DNA of 64,000 nucleotides from the NCBI GenBank assembly GCA_949130485.1, contig OX422183.1, positions 22,919,202 through 22,983,201 on the forward strand, read 5' to 3'. Each line of letters begins with the position of its first letter. Positions within the stretch are counted from its first letter, which is position 1. Shown here one piece after another: positions 9,601 to 19,004 of the stretch. This DNA comes from Agelas oroides. Lineage: Eukaryota; Porifera; Demospongiae; Agelasida; Agelasidae. The notes under the pieces were generated by a model. That model saw only the letters and a list, made by a program, of their open reading frames with translations. It was not told where the DNA came from and ran no database searches. Position numbers and translations under genes: made by a program.

Positions 9601-10498
9601 CACTCGCTGTTCATCTCAAGCCACCAAATTTCTTGTGAAATCTTCTGTGCAGGTTCTAATGACTCTTATCCATCTGTCCTTCTCAAGAATGCTCATAACA
9701 GACATTGAGGTCTTCTCCTCTTCCACCATTATCACAGAGGAGAGGGAGTATTTGGTGTGGCTGGCTGATGGCAATGTTCCATTTGGAAAAACAATTGGCC
9801 ATATAGTTCTCTTAGGTTTTGCTACACTGGTTGCAGCCTTAGTGATCTTCCCCTACCTGTTGCTTGGTACTTTGGGATCATTTGGTCTTCGCTATCGATG
9901 GGTGAATAAACTTAGGCCTTTCATTGATGCCATCCATGGCCCTTACAAGGACAACAGACGCTATTGGTTTGGCGTGCGGTTAATTCTGTTGGTCTTGGTG
10001 TATATTACTTACGCTATTTTGAGGGGCCGATACCCACAAGAGCAGCTTCTCTTGACTTTGGTTCTGCTGGTCACTTTCATCACAGTGCAGGCCTACATTA
10101 GACCATTCCAGAAAGATCTGGTTGGAATCCTGGACAATTGGCTCATGTTCAATACCATCATTCTGGTCTGCATCAACCTCTACAGTGCACTAGGTGGCAA
10201 CAGTGCTGTTTACCTACTGATTACTAACCTTATCGTTGTGCTCTTTACTGCCGCAGTTGTTGTAATTGGCCATATCATAATGTTAGTGAAGCGAATGAAG
10301 ATGAAGCCACAACCAGTTCCGAAGTTAGTTGAACATTCAGCAATAACCACCAACTCGGAGTCCCCTAGAGTGACTATGTCTATCGTATCACTATCACAAG
10401 ATACCCACAGCACTAATGACTCTCAGTCAATCCAGAACTTAAATGATGGATATAGCATGAGCAGACTGAGGGAGCCTCTTCTTGACGAGTGTGACTAA
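6674..10498 (+). CDS. Beta-helix ectodomain multi-pass membrane protein (1274 aa, single exon)
   Basis: This is an uninterrupted 1274-codon frame. The first ATG (context ATAATCATGG) starts a signal peptide (MEFFTAGMLVSLLAFCGAL). Residues ~55-640 show repeating short beta-strand motifs with many N-glycosylation sequons and phrases such as FLNCSNLTLKDISFSQCGG, SNYGSVID and LDGGAIYA. These are characteristic of right-handed parallel beta-helix (pectate-lyase-like) folds. A Cys-rich neck follows at ~755-873 (CPPGFLLNETMG, GVLCGMCQPGYS, CMVC). About nine hydrophobic helices follow between residues ~875 and 1203, with a basic loop (GPYKDNRRYWFGVRL). The ~70-residue cytoplasmic tail is rich in Ser/Thr/Asn and ends LREPLLDECD. 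I recognise this architecture as a large uncharacterised family in sponges. A plasma-membrane receptor or adhesion role is inference; ligand and signalling are unknown. No intron is evident. Confidence 0.92.
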   Translation: MEFFTAGMLVSLLAFCGALTKTCEGIILSATESHSLEKYFCGDGRDLLQREGSELKLATNVTHYIDPGSFCVVQNLVNVTISSDIPGKQAKIVCNHTAEFSFFTTRGFAFLNCSNLTLKDISFSQCGGVMSREAFLYENSTDVPAFFGTNQSAVMFFSETLNLRLTNIAVTQYYGFAIIAANPYGSPLFHGLHIFDSFGGPLCSTLIDPNHTRGNYTCYGSGILVYTHDSNVTALHSSLNNSLIISDSLFQRNSYFTNDYICMHNVFQFYPERVPLSGAGGITLFFTQSKFVYATVINHTLITENNGTIVGGLFAAFINSPHTSSLAITGRTIISKNTMLLPFCPGSGIASYIYYTQSYIKSFEFDHSSDLLDWTPLILHNTLITNHTSNGSSTVYIIMVNQPLFDIMIALDGVNFTYNGAFYNGICMYAETAYGLLRLNVKPLSIIMTNVIVEHNYQYFGNFTVNTVTNSSQFLFIRLGRVMIKGTSSLGSSFVSNYGSVIDAFSTDIYLTGKITFQDNKATYGAAILLESNSHIIIAENSTILFQNNNAFLDGGAIYAYERSTANYVCAIQVDSNKRNISAFNITVTFDGNNAFRSGPATYAAPLQHCFQVRVHVFPRQLTNLYDQIFTFVGNSTRALTSPSISICACVNDTPDCSKKFTTRYIYPGDSITVSLIAIDSIGGSVFSQMNASFSSPNSTIMGLPGWWINTDQEISTLYNGQCRNLTYTIYSNQQEGTGRLNFAVPGLPPQAYQNVSLKTCPPGFLLNETMGSCECRRFLGTHHIGCDSINKILTPRSLNWIGLIRNDGVTNEHIGFAPFCPTTYCDRTSSLSVSIVNTSLCLNNRAGVLCGMCQPGYSITLGPNRCMVCSNYWLFTIVLYLGVGLLAVVLMFVLKLTLHLGTIGGLIFYANIFAVTYLIPSQTLLIPFTEPIFLLNLDQSFPSCFFNGMTMSIKIGLQYAYSFYLWLIVAVVLLVTRCSSQATKFLVKSSVQVLMTLIHLSFSRMLITDIEVFSSSTIITEEREYLVWLADGNVPFGKTIGHIVLLGFATLVAALVIFPYLLLGTLGSFGLRYRWVNKLRPFIDAIHGPYKDNRRYWFGVRLILLVLVYITYAILRGRYPQEQLLLTLVLLVTFITVQAYIRPFQKDLVGILDNWLMFNTIILVCINLYSALGGNSAVYLLITNLIVVLFTAAVVVIGHIIMLVKRMKMKPQPVPKLVEHSAITTNSESPRVTMSIVSLSQDTHSTNDSQSIQNLNDGYSMSRLREPLLDECD

Positions 10499-10677
10499 TA
10501 TGTGTACAGTTTTCCAATATGATTGTTTGTTATGAACTGTTCTTCTGTTTAACAATACAACTTTGACCTGCTCATTAGTTACCACATGGTAGAGGTGCTA
10601 AATCTTGGTTGCTGCAATGTCTAGAGTTTTTATACACGTTCATTGAATGTTCAGAGGGATACTGCACATGCTTGCTG
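10499..10677 (+). other. Probable 3' UTR of the beta-helix gene
   Basis: The TAA at 10496-10498 is followed by T-rich sequence. No canonical AATAAA occurs nearby; AATACA at about 10553 is a known weaker variant and could direct 3' processing. Confidence 0.3.
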
Positions 10678-11560
10678 TGTCCAATGGTACAAATACCACA
10701 TCCATATGTTGAAGGTTCACACCATATGGTAATGTGCCCAAAAGTTAAAAAAATGAGCTCGATTTTATAGGCTCATAGTTCCAAATCAAATGGGGATATA
10801 GTGGTGGCATAATTATGTAGGATCAGGAGCTTACGAGTGGTGAAGTGATCCAGAAGGTGCAAAGCCACCCCACCTATACACAGCAAGATCTATAAAACAT
10901 TGTACATATTCAAGGCATGTAGTTCCACATTTGGTAGGGATGTCACACACTTCAACACATTTCTATATTTGCTGTGTTCAACAGTGTAAGTCCCATATCT
11001 ATGGGTTGTAGAGTTCAGGAGATATTGTCACTCAAAGTTACCAATGTGTAACAAACTCATGAAACACGGTTGATTTAACAGACTCACAGTTACACATCTA
11101 ATGGGGACGTCACAATACTTCAAAACGTACTTACAAACTTCAAAATTGTGTTGGGACCCAAAGAACAAGTCTCATGTCCATAGGTTGTAGGGCTCAGGTG
11201 ATATGATTGCAAAAATCACCAATGTGTACCAAAACCACAAAATGTGATGGACTCATAGCTTTAAATATAATGGGGATGTCACCACATTTCAATACATTTT
11301 GTAAGCCTTAATCATTGCTTTGTCCTATGGTAAAAGTCCCACTAACATGCACCAATAGTTATGATTTCACAGGCTCACAGCTCCATATCTGATGAGGATG
11401 TCATACTGTAAAAGCTTCAATCTCTGTTGTGTCCAATGATATGAGTCCCATGTCCATTGCTTGTAGGGTTCAGGAGATGTGATGGCACAAAGTTACCTAT
11501 GTGCATCAAAACCACAAAACATGGTTAACTTCGGGAGCTTATAGCTCCAAATGGGTGGAT
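10678..11560. repeat. Degenerate ~170-bp tandem repeat array
   Basis: A loosely conserved unit recurs at about 10678, 10976, 11152, 11321 and 11424. It contains TGTCCAATGGTA.AA.TCCCA, CCATATG.TTGTAGGGTTCAGGAGAT, CAAAGTTACCAATGTG, ACCACAAAA..., CTCATAGCTCCAAAT and ATGGGGATGTCAC. Units are diverged and some are partial, so the spacing varies. No frame is maintained across units. It lies directly downstream of the beta-helix gene. Confidence 0.6.
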
Positions 11561-11754
11561 GTCACCCCATCATGTGAGGACTTTCAGAAAGCACAGTGAC
11601 AGATTTTTGATCAGTTGCAAGTCACTCTTGATCGCACCCTGTGTTCTTGCACTACAGGCACTTGAATCTGACCATCTTCAGAAGCTTCTTGGGTAGACCC
11701 GACTTTTACAGTCTTCTCACATGAAGACGGAAGCAGTAACAATGATCTTGACAA

Positions 11755-11845
11755 CTGTGTGGTCTCTATTGCAACTGCAAAACAATATTGTTTTGTGATC
11801 CCACCCGTGTATTTTTTCACTACAGGCAGGTATAGTTGCATATGT
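11755..11845 (-). pseudogene. Relic of the Ig-like receptor ectodomain exon
   Basis: The minus-strand DNA aligns with the ectodomain exons at 20.9 and 54.7 kb: TGCAACTATACC.GCCTGTA, AAATACACGGGTGGGATCAC, then AAAACAATATTGTTTTGCAG. In the equivalent frame it has a TAG after CNYTCL, so only a short, non-functional trace of the exon is left. It marks a further duplication of this receptor family. Confidence 0.55.
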
Positions 11846-12700
11846 TAGTTCAAACTCATAAAGACCAACATAATCCATGATCAAATATCACAAAGTTGCA
11901 CAGTAGTAAACAGAATAATGACTGAGGTTACCATGAAGTATGGTCTAAGTTCCACTCAATACATGTAGCACATATATGTATAGTTACCCTTGTCTGTACA
12001 AACTATACTTCTTTGTGCTTCATTTTGGTAAACCGGTTTGCCATATTTCAAAGGTTGATCGTAACTCATGTCCAAGACATATCTCACCACCACTTCTACA
12101 TGAGTCATGTAACAAAAGTCTCAGCTTGTCCACTGGCTGCAGGCTTCATTTTCTGGTACCTGTGAGAATGTTGCACATGATCTGTGCATGTCTATTTACT
12201 CTGTTTGTAGGTGTCTGTGAAGGGTTAGCTATGTTTGTCTGTTACATTGTGTTACTTCTACAGGGCACTACATTCTTATGAAATTTTCTAAACTGTACCT
12301 TCCATAGACCCATGCATGCACACTGTTAAAAATGAAGTGTTACATTAACACTTAAGGGAAGTGTTGCTTGACTGTCCACTCAGTGACTCTACCTTTGGGT
12401 GCTCAGATAGCACCTCTAAATGGTGCTATTAATTGCTACACTCGAGTGGTGTAGCTACACAACTGCACCAGCTTTTTGGGCACCTTTATTACTGAACGAT
12501 TTAGAATAGCATGATAGAGTGGTGTTCTTCAAACCCCAAATAGTGTTAGCTGAGAGAGGTCATTTGGCACCTTTATGGTGTAATAATTTTGTGTAGGAAT
12601 ACACCAGTTTTCTGGATAAATGTAGCACATGGAAGATTTAATCTAGCACAAAACATGTTCACATTGAATGTATATACTTCAAAAATGCACAAGTACAATA

Positions 12701-13054
12701 GGGGCTTTCCAAAACCACGCCCCCTCCATTAAATTTTCTCTCAGCATCTTGATCTACCTACCATAGTTAGTACTCTATGACTGCAGACTGACTTGCAAAT
12801 TTCAGCTTTATACCATGTTTCATTCGTTGGATATGCAGGCTTCAAGTTTGAAACTTTCCTGTATATTTAGATGGAGATTGGGGCCAGATAGGGTCCTAGC
12901 TATGAGAAAACTGAAATTTTGAGTGTGCAGATCTCAGAAACTAAAGCTCAAATTTTCAACTTTGTCTCTTCCTAATCAGTACTAAGTCATATCTAAAATT
13001 CAGGACAATCAGAGGTACTCCCCAAAAGTGGGTGGGTTTTGGAAAGCCCCCCCC
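12701..13054. mobile_element. MITE with GGGGCTTTCCAAAACC termini, TA target
   Basis: Left end GGGGCTTTCCAAAACC-ACGCCCCC and right end (reverse complement) GGGGCTTTCCAAAACCCACCC are inverted. Both are flanked by TA (12699-12700 and 13055-13056), the target duplication of Tc1/mariner-type elements. The ~350-bp interior has no coding frame. Confidence 0.7.
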
Positions 13055-13267
13055 TATTAGGCATGCACATGAAACACATAAGATAGCAGTTTATGCAGAC
13101 ATAAGTTGCACAAATCCAATATCTTAACAAGAAAAGCATAAGCCACACACAAAGACCTCCTCTCCTCAGCATTAACTACCTACAGTACCTTTTCCAGAAG
13201 TGTGCAGACGCAGGGAACTTTGACTGTCTGTTCATCTGTCACTCTGTCAGCCACTGTTGCACATAAC

Positions 13268-13301
13268 GACAAGTACATGTAATATTATTACATGTACTTG
13301 T
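13268..13301. repeat. Perfect palindrome ACAAGTACATGTAAT/ATTACATGTACTTGT
   Basis: Arms of about 15 bp flank a central ATTA-type core, with no spacer to speak of. It could form a cruciform, or be the last remnant of a foldback element. Confidence 0.8.
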
Positions 13302-13571
13302 TTTGATAAGAACACAGTCTGGATCCACTACAACACGTTTGCCAGTGGCTTCACAAGTCTGGATACAAACGCTTCCTGGTGCACCAACTAAAAAGCCCCT
13401 CTCTGCCAATGACTTGTTTTGAGAAGAAGGCTCCTTGGTACTCTTCCACTAAATTGGATTCACTCAAAATTCATTAGTGCAGCAGCCTTCTGCACAATTG
13501 GATTTTAACAGAAATTCCAAGAATTGAATTTCTTCCACTGCATCTATCATTCGATTAGAATAATGATGGTA

Positions 13572-13996
13572 CACTGAAAAAACAAGTTGGTTGTTTTAAC
13601 CACAGAGTGGTTACCATGGTTGCAGACAAGCTGAAGAGACAGTGGTTATGAGAGGTTTGCTTTGATATTGAAGACTTATTGCATAAGGCAACCCAAGAGG
13701 CAGCTGCCCAGTTCATCTTACAACCACAGTGCACTGACAACCCTCAGAACATCTGTCAAGGAGTCATTACAAATGCACTTCAAAGTTGCAGTACGTAACT
13801 TTCATGTTCTTAATGTAACCTCTGAGGGTTTTCAGTGTACTGTGGTTGTAACATGAACTGGGCAGCTGCCCCTTGTGTGCCTTATGCAATTAGTCTTCAA
13901 TATCAAAAGCAACCTCTCATAACCACTGTCTCTCCACTTTGTCTGCAACCAGGGTAACCACTCTGTGGTTAAAACAACCAACTTGTTTTTGCAGTG
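13572..13996. mobile_element. Long-TIR MITE, CACTG ends, TA target duplication
   Basis: Arms of roughly 185-190 bp (13572-13760 and 13810-13996) are near-perfect inverted repeats beginning CACTGAAAAAACAAGTTGG and CACTGCAAAAACAAGTTGG, with TA on both flanks. Short open frames across it are mirror images of one another and not genes. CACTG ends with a TA target suggest a Tc1/mariner-like non-autonomous element. Confidence 0.85.
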
Positions 13997-14680
13997 TACA
14001 TAGCCACAGAAGCAGATGCTCTCAATGAAAAATATGCAGCTTCTGTAGCAGAATTTAGTTCGAGGTTGATGTGCTGAAATGATTGCCCAACCAATTGCAT
14101 CTCAGACAGGCCAATTTAACAGTGCATCAACACACCCAATACTGCAGCAAAGGGGTACAATTTGGAAGAAATGTTGAAATGTAGAAGTACTTGAACGTAC
14201 TTCTAGTGGCAAGAATAGTACGGAAAAAGTAGTTCTACAAGGTTCAGATAGGAAGAACCTTTCATTTACTGTAAAAATTCCTAGAAAAAGGTTATCTTTC
14301 AAGTCACCCAAACAATAATTCTATTTCGATAAATGGAACACTATTGAACATTAGCATGAACCACTTCTGTTTTTAATCCTGTACAGACTATAGGAGGGCT
14401 GAAAGAGAGTCTAAATGAGAATATTAAATAGGTTACCAGGGTCTATATCGATACATGTGTGTTCAGCTGAATCAACAGCTCACCAATGCGGACATGAGTG
14501 CTAGTATTTCTTCACGATGATTTGCAGATTTTAAAGCTCTTAGGAGCTTGTTTACTACCTTACTCTTCTGTCTCTTTTTCATAGCTATTCTCTTATAAAT
14601 TTCTGTTGCACACCAAACCTGAACAGAGTGACAGCTTACTGTGCATCAGCTTTGCTTAGCAAACTCGAAACTAGAGCAAT
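13997..14680. other. No gene recognised
   Basis: Anonymous AT-rich sequence between the CACTG MITE and the 39-bp tandem repeat; no frame, repeat or RNA structure stood out. Confidence 0.35.
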
Positions 14681-14838
14681 GGGAACCTGGGAACTCATAA
14701 ACATCAAACTGTACATCTTGGGAACCTGGGAACTCATAAACATCAAACTGCACTTCTTGGGAACCTGGAAACTCATAAACATCAAACTGTACTTCTTGGG
14801 AACCTGGGAACTCATAAACATCAAACTGTACCTTCTTG
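14681..14838. repeat. 39-bp tandem repeat, four copies
   Basis: Units start at 14681, 14720, 14759 and 14798 (GGGAACCTGGGAACTCATAA, then ACATCAAACTGTACTTCTT) with only a few substitutions. Since 39 is divisible by three, frames stay open on both strands, but that is a by-product of the repeat. Confidence 0.9.
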
Positions 14839-15258
14839 CTTCAATGCTGGCAAGATGTCTAGTAAAAATTGAACGTGCAAAACTATTGTAGCTACATGTA
14901 TGTGATCCCTTTACTATAACTGTACTGCACTCTATGGAGACGGTTGTTTGACGCTGGTTTGGTAGCCTTGGAAGGTATCAATCCCAGAAAAGGTATTCAA
15001 TATGATACGCTAAGGCGCCGTACGTTACCTAGCCTGAAAGAAAACTTCCCAAGGCAGCGACCAGCTCTGTTGTTTTTGCGACAGATTTTTCCTCAGTGCT
15101 GCACTCCTTCCCATCAAGGGGCATGACCGGTTATTGCTTTGAGTATATTTATCTAAATTCCATCACACCTCAATCGTGAAAGCATCCCCTCGCCCATGTT
15201 TCTGCTCCCCGCCGGTCGTTTGTGATTCATGTTTGCATTGCTGAATCTAAGCTTCACG

Positions 15259-16398
15259 ATGAAAGCTGCTACATTTTTTGCCATCAGCTCTCTCTGCATT
15301 CTTTGTGTGAAGAGCAAGCTAGAGTCTAAGTTTGCTGGAGTACCATCGGTGCATAGCCTGGTCATTGCTGCTGGTAGCAGACACAAGCGCCAAGAACCAC
15401 AGGAAGACTGTACCAGAAGGGAGGAATTTAATCAGAATTTAGTTAATGCTTGGTGTAATCCGAATGATCCGAATGGACATTATGTTGATGTCCTGCAAGA
15501 ATGTAATATGACCGGTGATGCAATAAGTTGGGTATATTACTGCAGCAGAGATGAGAATCAGAGATTTTGTTCCGGAACAACTCAAGATCCTTACAACGAC
15601 TTATCTTCTGCAATGGAAAATTGTCCAAATCGAAGGGAGTATTTTGGATACCAGTGCACAAATTCATGTAGGGATGCACTTTGAAACTTGAAATCAAACT
15701 ATGGATGCTGCCTGAATTCCTATTACAATCGCTCATATGGTGCTAATTCTCAGTATGTCACAAATGGTGCTCTGTGGTCAGCCTGTGAAATCAGTTCCCC
15801 TGGTTTCTGCAACAGCACACTCTCATTAATGACTAGTACAAATCATAACTGTTCAAACACATACTTTTCTCAACGGCTTTACGCACAATTCTATTGCAAT
15901 GCAGATGCTTTCAAGCCAATTCTAGATACTTACGTGCAGTTTGGATGTATTGGAATATATGAAACGTTTGTCATGGTGTGTGGAATAAATGAAAATAATG
16001 AATTCTGTGGATTGTTGGAAGCTACATCCACCCAAAACATTACATCCTACCTACTGTTGGTCGAATCCCAGTGCCAGCTGGAAAATTTACAAGGATGCAC
16101 TCTCTCCTGCCAGACTGCCTTGAACAATTTCAAAACAGCAGTTGGATGTTGTGTGATGTACTTCAATACCACTTTTCCTAGTGCTACCAATCCTGCTCTC
16201 TGGTCAGCAGGTGGTATCCCCATCCCTGACTTCTGTCCAAGCACACTTATATCCACCAATCAGCGAGTTGGTTCCACAGCTACACCTCAGCTACAAGTAC
16301 CGTCACATTCTCACCCAATAACTCATCACCTAGTTTACCTTTCCCGAGCATTACCATGCTGTTCATACTTTCAGCACTGTTTACTATGTACAACATAA
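15259..16398 (+). pseudogene. Secreted or anchored Cys-rich two-repeat protein with in-frame TGA
   Basis: From ATG 15259 (an in-frame ATG also lies at 15229) a signal peptide (MKAATFFAISSLCILCVKS) leads into two homologous Cys-rich repeats of about 130-150 residues. Matching blocks are CTNSCRDAL...NLKSNYGCC and CTLSCQTALNNFKTAVGCC, and NGALWSACEISSPGFCNSTL and NPALWSAGGIPIPDFCPSTL. A TGA at 15682-15684 interrupts repeat 1 exactly where repeat 2 has Asn; the same frame then continues to 16398. Beyond ~16280 a different frame encodes a better C-terminus: a Ser/Thr/Asn-rich stretch, then LPFPSITMLFILSALFTMYN, like a GPI signal or TM anchor. So the copy carries a nonsense codon and probably one frameshift. 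I know no named family; a cell-surface Cys-rich protein is the safest reading. Polymorphism or assembly error is possible. Confidence 0.65.
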
Positions 16399-16691
16399 CA
16401 ATACATGAACCATAGCAGGTAGTTTTATGCAGCATGTAGTTAACTTTGAGATGAGATTTGATCTGTAGCTTAGTTTCCTATGTAGCTAGCAGTGTATTAG
16501 TTTCTCTAGATGAACAAACACATTTGCACGCACGCAACTTTGCAGTACAAAATGAAGCTGATGTACTATTCTGCAAATTGATCTCAAGTGGGATTAGTAA
16601 AGTAGCTAATGGGATAATGAGCTGTGAAAATGTGTAAAGATGTCTGCCCATTTAGACAAATCACAGTGAGTCCAGACCTATTTGGTAACTA
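16399..16691. other. No gene recognised; flank of ISL2EU element
   Basis: Would contain the 3' UTR of the Cys-rich gene; nothing else is visible before the transposon end at 16692. Confidence 0.4.
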
Positions 16692-17065
16692 CAATAGACC
16701 TTTATCCATTGTTACGTAATTATGACGTCTGGGGGGAAATAGTAGGCATTAATTGGAATACGAAGCGATGGCGGTGAAGCGAACAGAGCGCGAAAACGTC
16801 AGTTCTCTGGAGCCCAGCGGCTGCAGACGAGGACAAAACCCGCGGAAACTGTTGCTAGGTAAGTTGCTTAGTTTATGTAGTTGAGTTTATATTTTTATGA
16901 TAGGGTACTGAGAATGAAATTGCGCGATTTGTTAGACTGAGTGTTAGTTTTGTGGAGTTAGTTTGCTAAATCTGTTTGATGTGTTTCAACTTTGTACCGT
17001 GGATATAACTTTGAACAAGATCTCGAGATTATAGAGCACTGAATTGAACACTTAAGCTCCATCCC

Positions 17066-17925
17066 ATGCCTCGGTATCAGATTTGCAGCATACCTGGATG
17101 TTCTAGCAGGAGTGATAGGGAAGAGTTTCATGGGGTAAAATTTCATCGCCTGCCTCAAGACCCTGTTCTGAGATAGAAGTGGTTAGTTAGTATTAAGAAG
17201 CCAATTAGTGTGAGCGAGAACACCAGGATTCGCAGGCTGCATTTTGAGGGGAGTGGAAGAACTGCTGATTGCCCAGTACCAACCATTTTTGCATGGAGTG
17301 TGGCAGTTGAACATCGACAACCCCCAGCCATCCGTAACCCCATACCTTGCAAGAAACAAAAGCACGAGGAGCCTCCATCACCAGCAGAAGTAGCAAGGGG
17401 AGAAATTGAAAGGCATGAGGAGCAAATTGCTCAGTTACAGACAGATGTGTTGCGACTTGAAGATGAAGTATGAACATTGTTGTCGCAGCTTTTCTGCCTA
17501 AAGCGGTTTGAAGGAAGCGATTCAGATATTCAGTTTTACACTGGCCTTCCATCGTACCCTGTGTTTATGTGCCTATATAGATACCTTGAACCTCTATTAT
17601 GTCATCTACGTCTATGTCGCAGTGATGTTAAGAGTACCTCTACCCAAACATTTAAACCCAGAGCACGAGCATTGCAACCCATTGATGAACTATTCCTGGT
17701 ATTAATAAGGTTACGATTAGGATTATTGGAACAAGATTTAGCGCATCGATTTAATATTGGCATTGCTACTGTATCTCGTATCTGTGTAACCTGGATCAAG
17801 TTCTTAGACCAGCAATTTAGACCCCTCATCACATGGCCCTCAAGAGCAGTTATCGATACACATATGCCAGCACAGTTTAAAGAATTTTACCCCTCTACCC
17901 GTGTGATTATACTTTGGCTTGGTCA
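17066..17925 (+). pseudogene. ISL2EU transposase (THAP plus DDE_Tnp_4), broken
   Basis: ATG 17066 opens MPRYQICSIPGCSSRSDREE, then FHGVKFHRLP: a THAP zinc finger (C-x4-C...). It is interrupted by TAG at 17173, in front of KWLVSIKKPIS. The last Cys of the finger is now Arg (RIRRLHFEG instead of I.CSLHF). A coiled coil follows (EIERHEEQIAQLQTDVLRLE), then TGA at 17471-17473. The same frame then continues as FCLKRFEGSDSDIQFYTGLP and a helix-turn-helix region (LLEQDLAHRFNIGIATVSRI). It reaches PLITWPSRAVIDTHMP and FKEFYPSTRVII, just ahead of the expected first catalytic Asp. The catalytic core is missing because of the element's internal deletion. Confidence 0.85.
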
Positions 17926-18513
17926 CTTCCAGCATTTCACTGGTATTGGTTCTTTTTTAGATTTTGCTGGAACTCCCCACTTTCTGGGCAGCGAAGTCGA
18001 ACTTGGCCCACCACTGTTTCCATGGGTAGCACATGCTCTCTTGATGTTGTCTACTGCAAACATTAATGCAGCAGTGTGATTGCAGGCTGAACTACCTGCA
18101 ACACAGGTACAGCTTCCGTGAATAATTTGCCCATTCGTTTTGTTAACAGCAATAGCTGTTTTGTATGCTCCAGCTTTCTGTGAGGTTAACACAGTTGCAC
18201 GGATGATGCAGTATACTGAGGTGCTGGTCACATCATGAACTGATAGGCCCTGGACCTTCTTTGAGTCAAACAGCCTGTATCCCCTCTCGAATGGCTTTGT
18301 TGCAGTGACATGCTCTTTGCGCAGTCTACCAGTGATGAAATATTGGTGAATGTGTTTGAGGGTGAGCAGAGCCAGTTCAGCTACATTAGCATCTATCCAC
18401 CCTTGATCTGACACTATTGTTGCTTGATAACCATCGGGTGCTGTCTCATCAGTTTCTTCATCACTCTCCTCTACAGGTGAATCAAGCCTGCACCTGATTG
18501 CTCCTTCAACCCT
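17923..18513 (-). pseudogene. SWIM-domain exon of the ISL2EU nuclease gene, 3' truncated
   Basis: The acceptor (TTTATTTATAG) ends at 18512, and the exon joins the SAP exon at 18634 in phase across an intron. An acidic linker (SPVEESDEETDET) precedes a conserved block: GWIDANVAELALLTLKHIHQ, then GYRLFDSKKVQGLSVHDV. A SWIM zinc finger follows (CTCVAGSSACNHTAALMF, pattern CxCx6CxH), then SLPRKWGVPAKSKKEPIPVK. In intact relatives a YqaJ-type exonuclease domain follows; here the frame ends at 17923, a few residues past the deletion junction. The gene would have encoded the second protein of the transposon. Confidence 0.8.
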
Positions 18514-18633
18514 ATAAATAAACCAGTATTATGTTTCATATGGTGTATTAATAATTTTTACTAACTGGAAGGGCGGGTTCAAATCTCTCCGCCTACTGGG
18601 CCGCTACAGTAACCAAGTTACGTTCTAACTTAC

Positions 18634-18800
18634 TTCGCTACAAGTTCGTCCTTTTTCATCCCAGAATAGCTCAATCCGCGGGCCTTAAGGCAGGTTTTGA
18701 GCGCAGCGCATGTCCACTTATGGACCGGGGCAGTGCTGCAAGACCGCGAAGGGCCAGGTGAAGAGTCGTTGTCGTCTATATACCTCCGCTCTAGTTGCCA
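18634..18800 (-). pseudogene. SAP-like first exon of the ISL2EU nuclease gene
   Basis: Minus-strand translation gives LERRYIDDNDSSPGPSRS, then WTCAALKTCLKARGLSYSGM and KKDELVAK. This is a SAP-type DNA-binding helix pair with a GLS.SG.K.EL signature. A donor (GAA/GTAAGT) at 18633/18634 joins in phase to the exon at 18511. The start codon is not clear: ATGGCAACTAGAGCG near 18800 is in another frame, so a frameshift or a further upstream start is needed. The upper limit is approximate. Confidence 0.6.
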
Positions 18801-19004
18801 TCGGCTCTCGAAACAATTCCATAGGATAGGAAAACAACTGAACTAACCTCGCAAAAGAATAAACAGTGAAAGACAGTTGACATGCGCAAGGAAAACCTCG
18901 AAGAGTAGAGGTAGTCGCGCCATTCGCATGCCATCATATTCCAATTAATGCCTACTGTTTCCCCCAGACGTCATAATTACGTATTAATGGATAAAGGTCT
19001 ATTG

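Larger units (their letters stand above)
16692..19004. mobile_element. Internally deleted ISL2EU-type DNA transposon
   Basis: Terminal inverted repeats of ~75 bp start CAATAGACCTTTATCCATTG at the left end and CAATAGACCTTTATCCATTA when the right end is reverse-complemented. Both continue through ACGTAATTATGACGTCTGGG and TAGGCATTAATTGGAATA. Inside are a plus-strand THAP/DDE transposase and a minus-strand SAP/SWIM gene. That pair is diagnostic of ISL2EU elements (PIF/Harbinger relatives that carry a YqaJ-type nuclease as second gene). The two genes converge at ~17925, where both are cut off, so one deletion removed both 3' halves. I could not settle the target duplication. Confidence 0.85.

Noticed and set aside
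6674..10498. Bacterial contamination as the source of the beta-helix gene
   Set aside because: The gene is flanked by typical host repeats with no change in base composition, has a eukaryotic multi-pass C-terminal module, and no bacterial neighbours or ribosome-binding sites.
14681..14838. CRISPR-like array (39-bp repeats)
   Set aside because: Units are contiguous without spacers, and the genome is eukaryotic.
15682..15684. TGA as selenocysteine codon
   Set aside because: The equivalent residue in repeat 2 is Asn, not Cys, and I saw no convincing SECIS-like hairpin downstream. A plain nonsense change is simpler.
18567..18600. tRNA B-box-like GGGTTCAAATC
   Set aside because: It lies in the intron of the ISL2EU nuclease gene; stem pairing is poor, and there is no A box or acceptor stem at the right distance.
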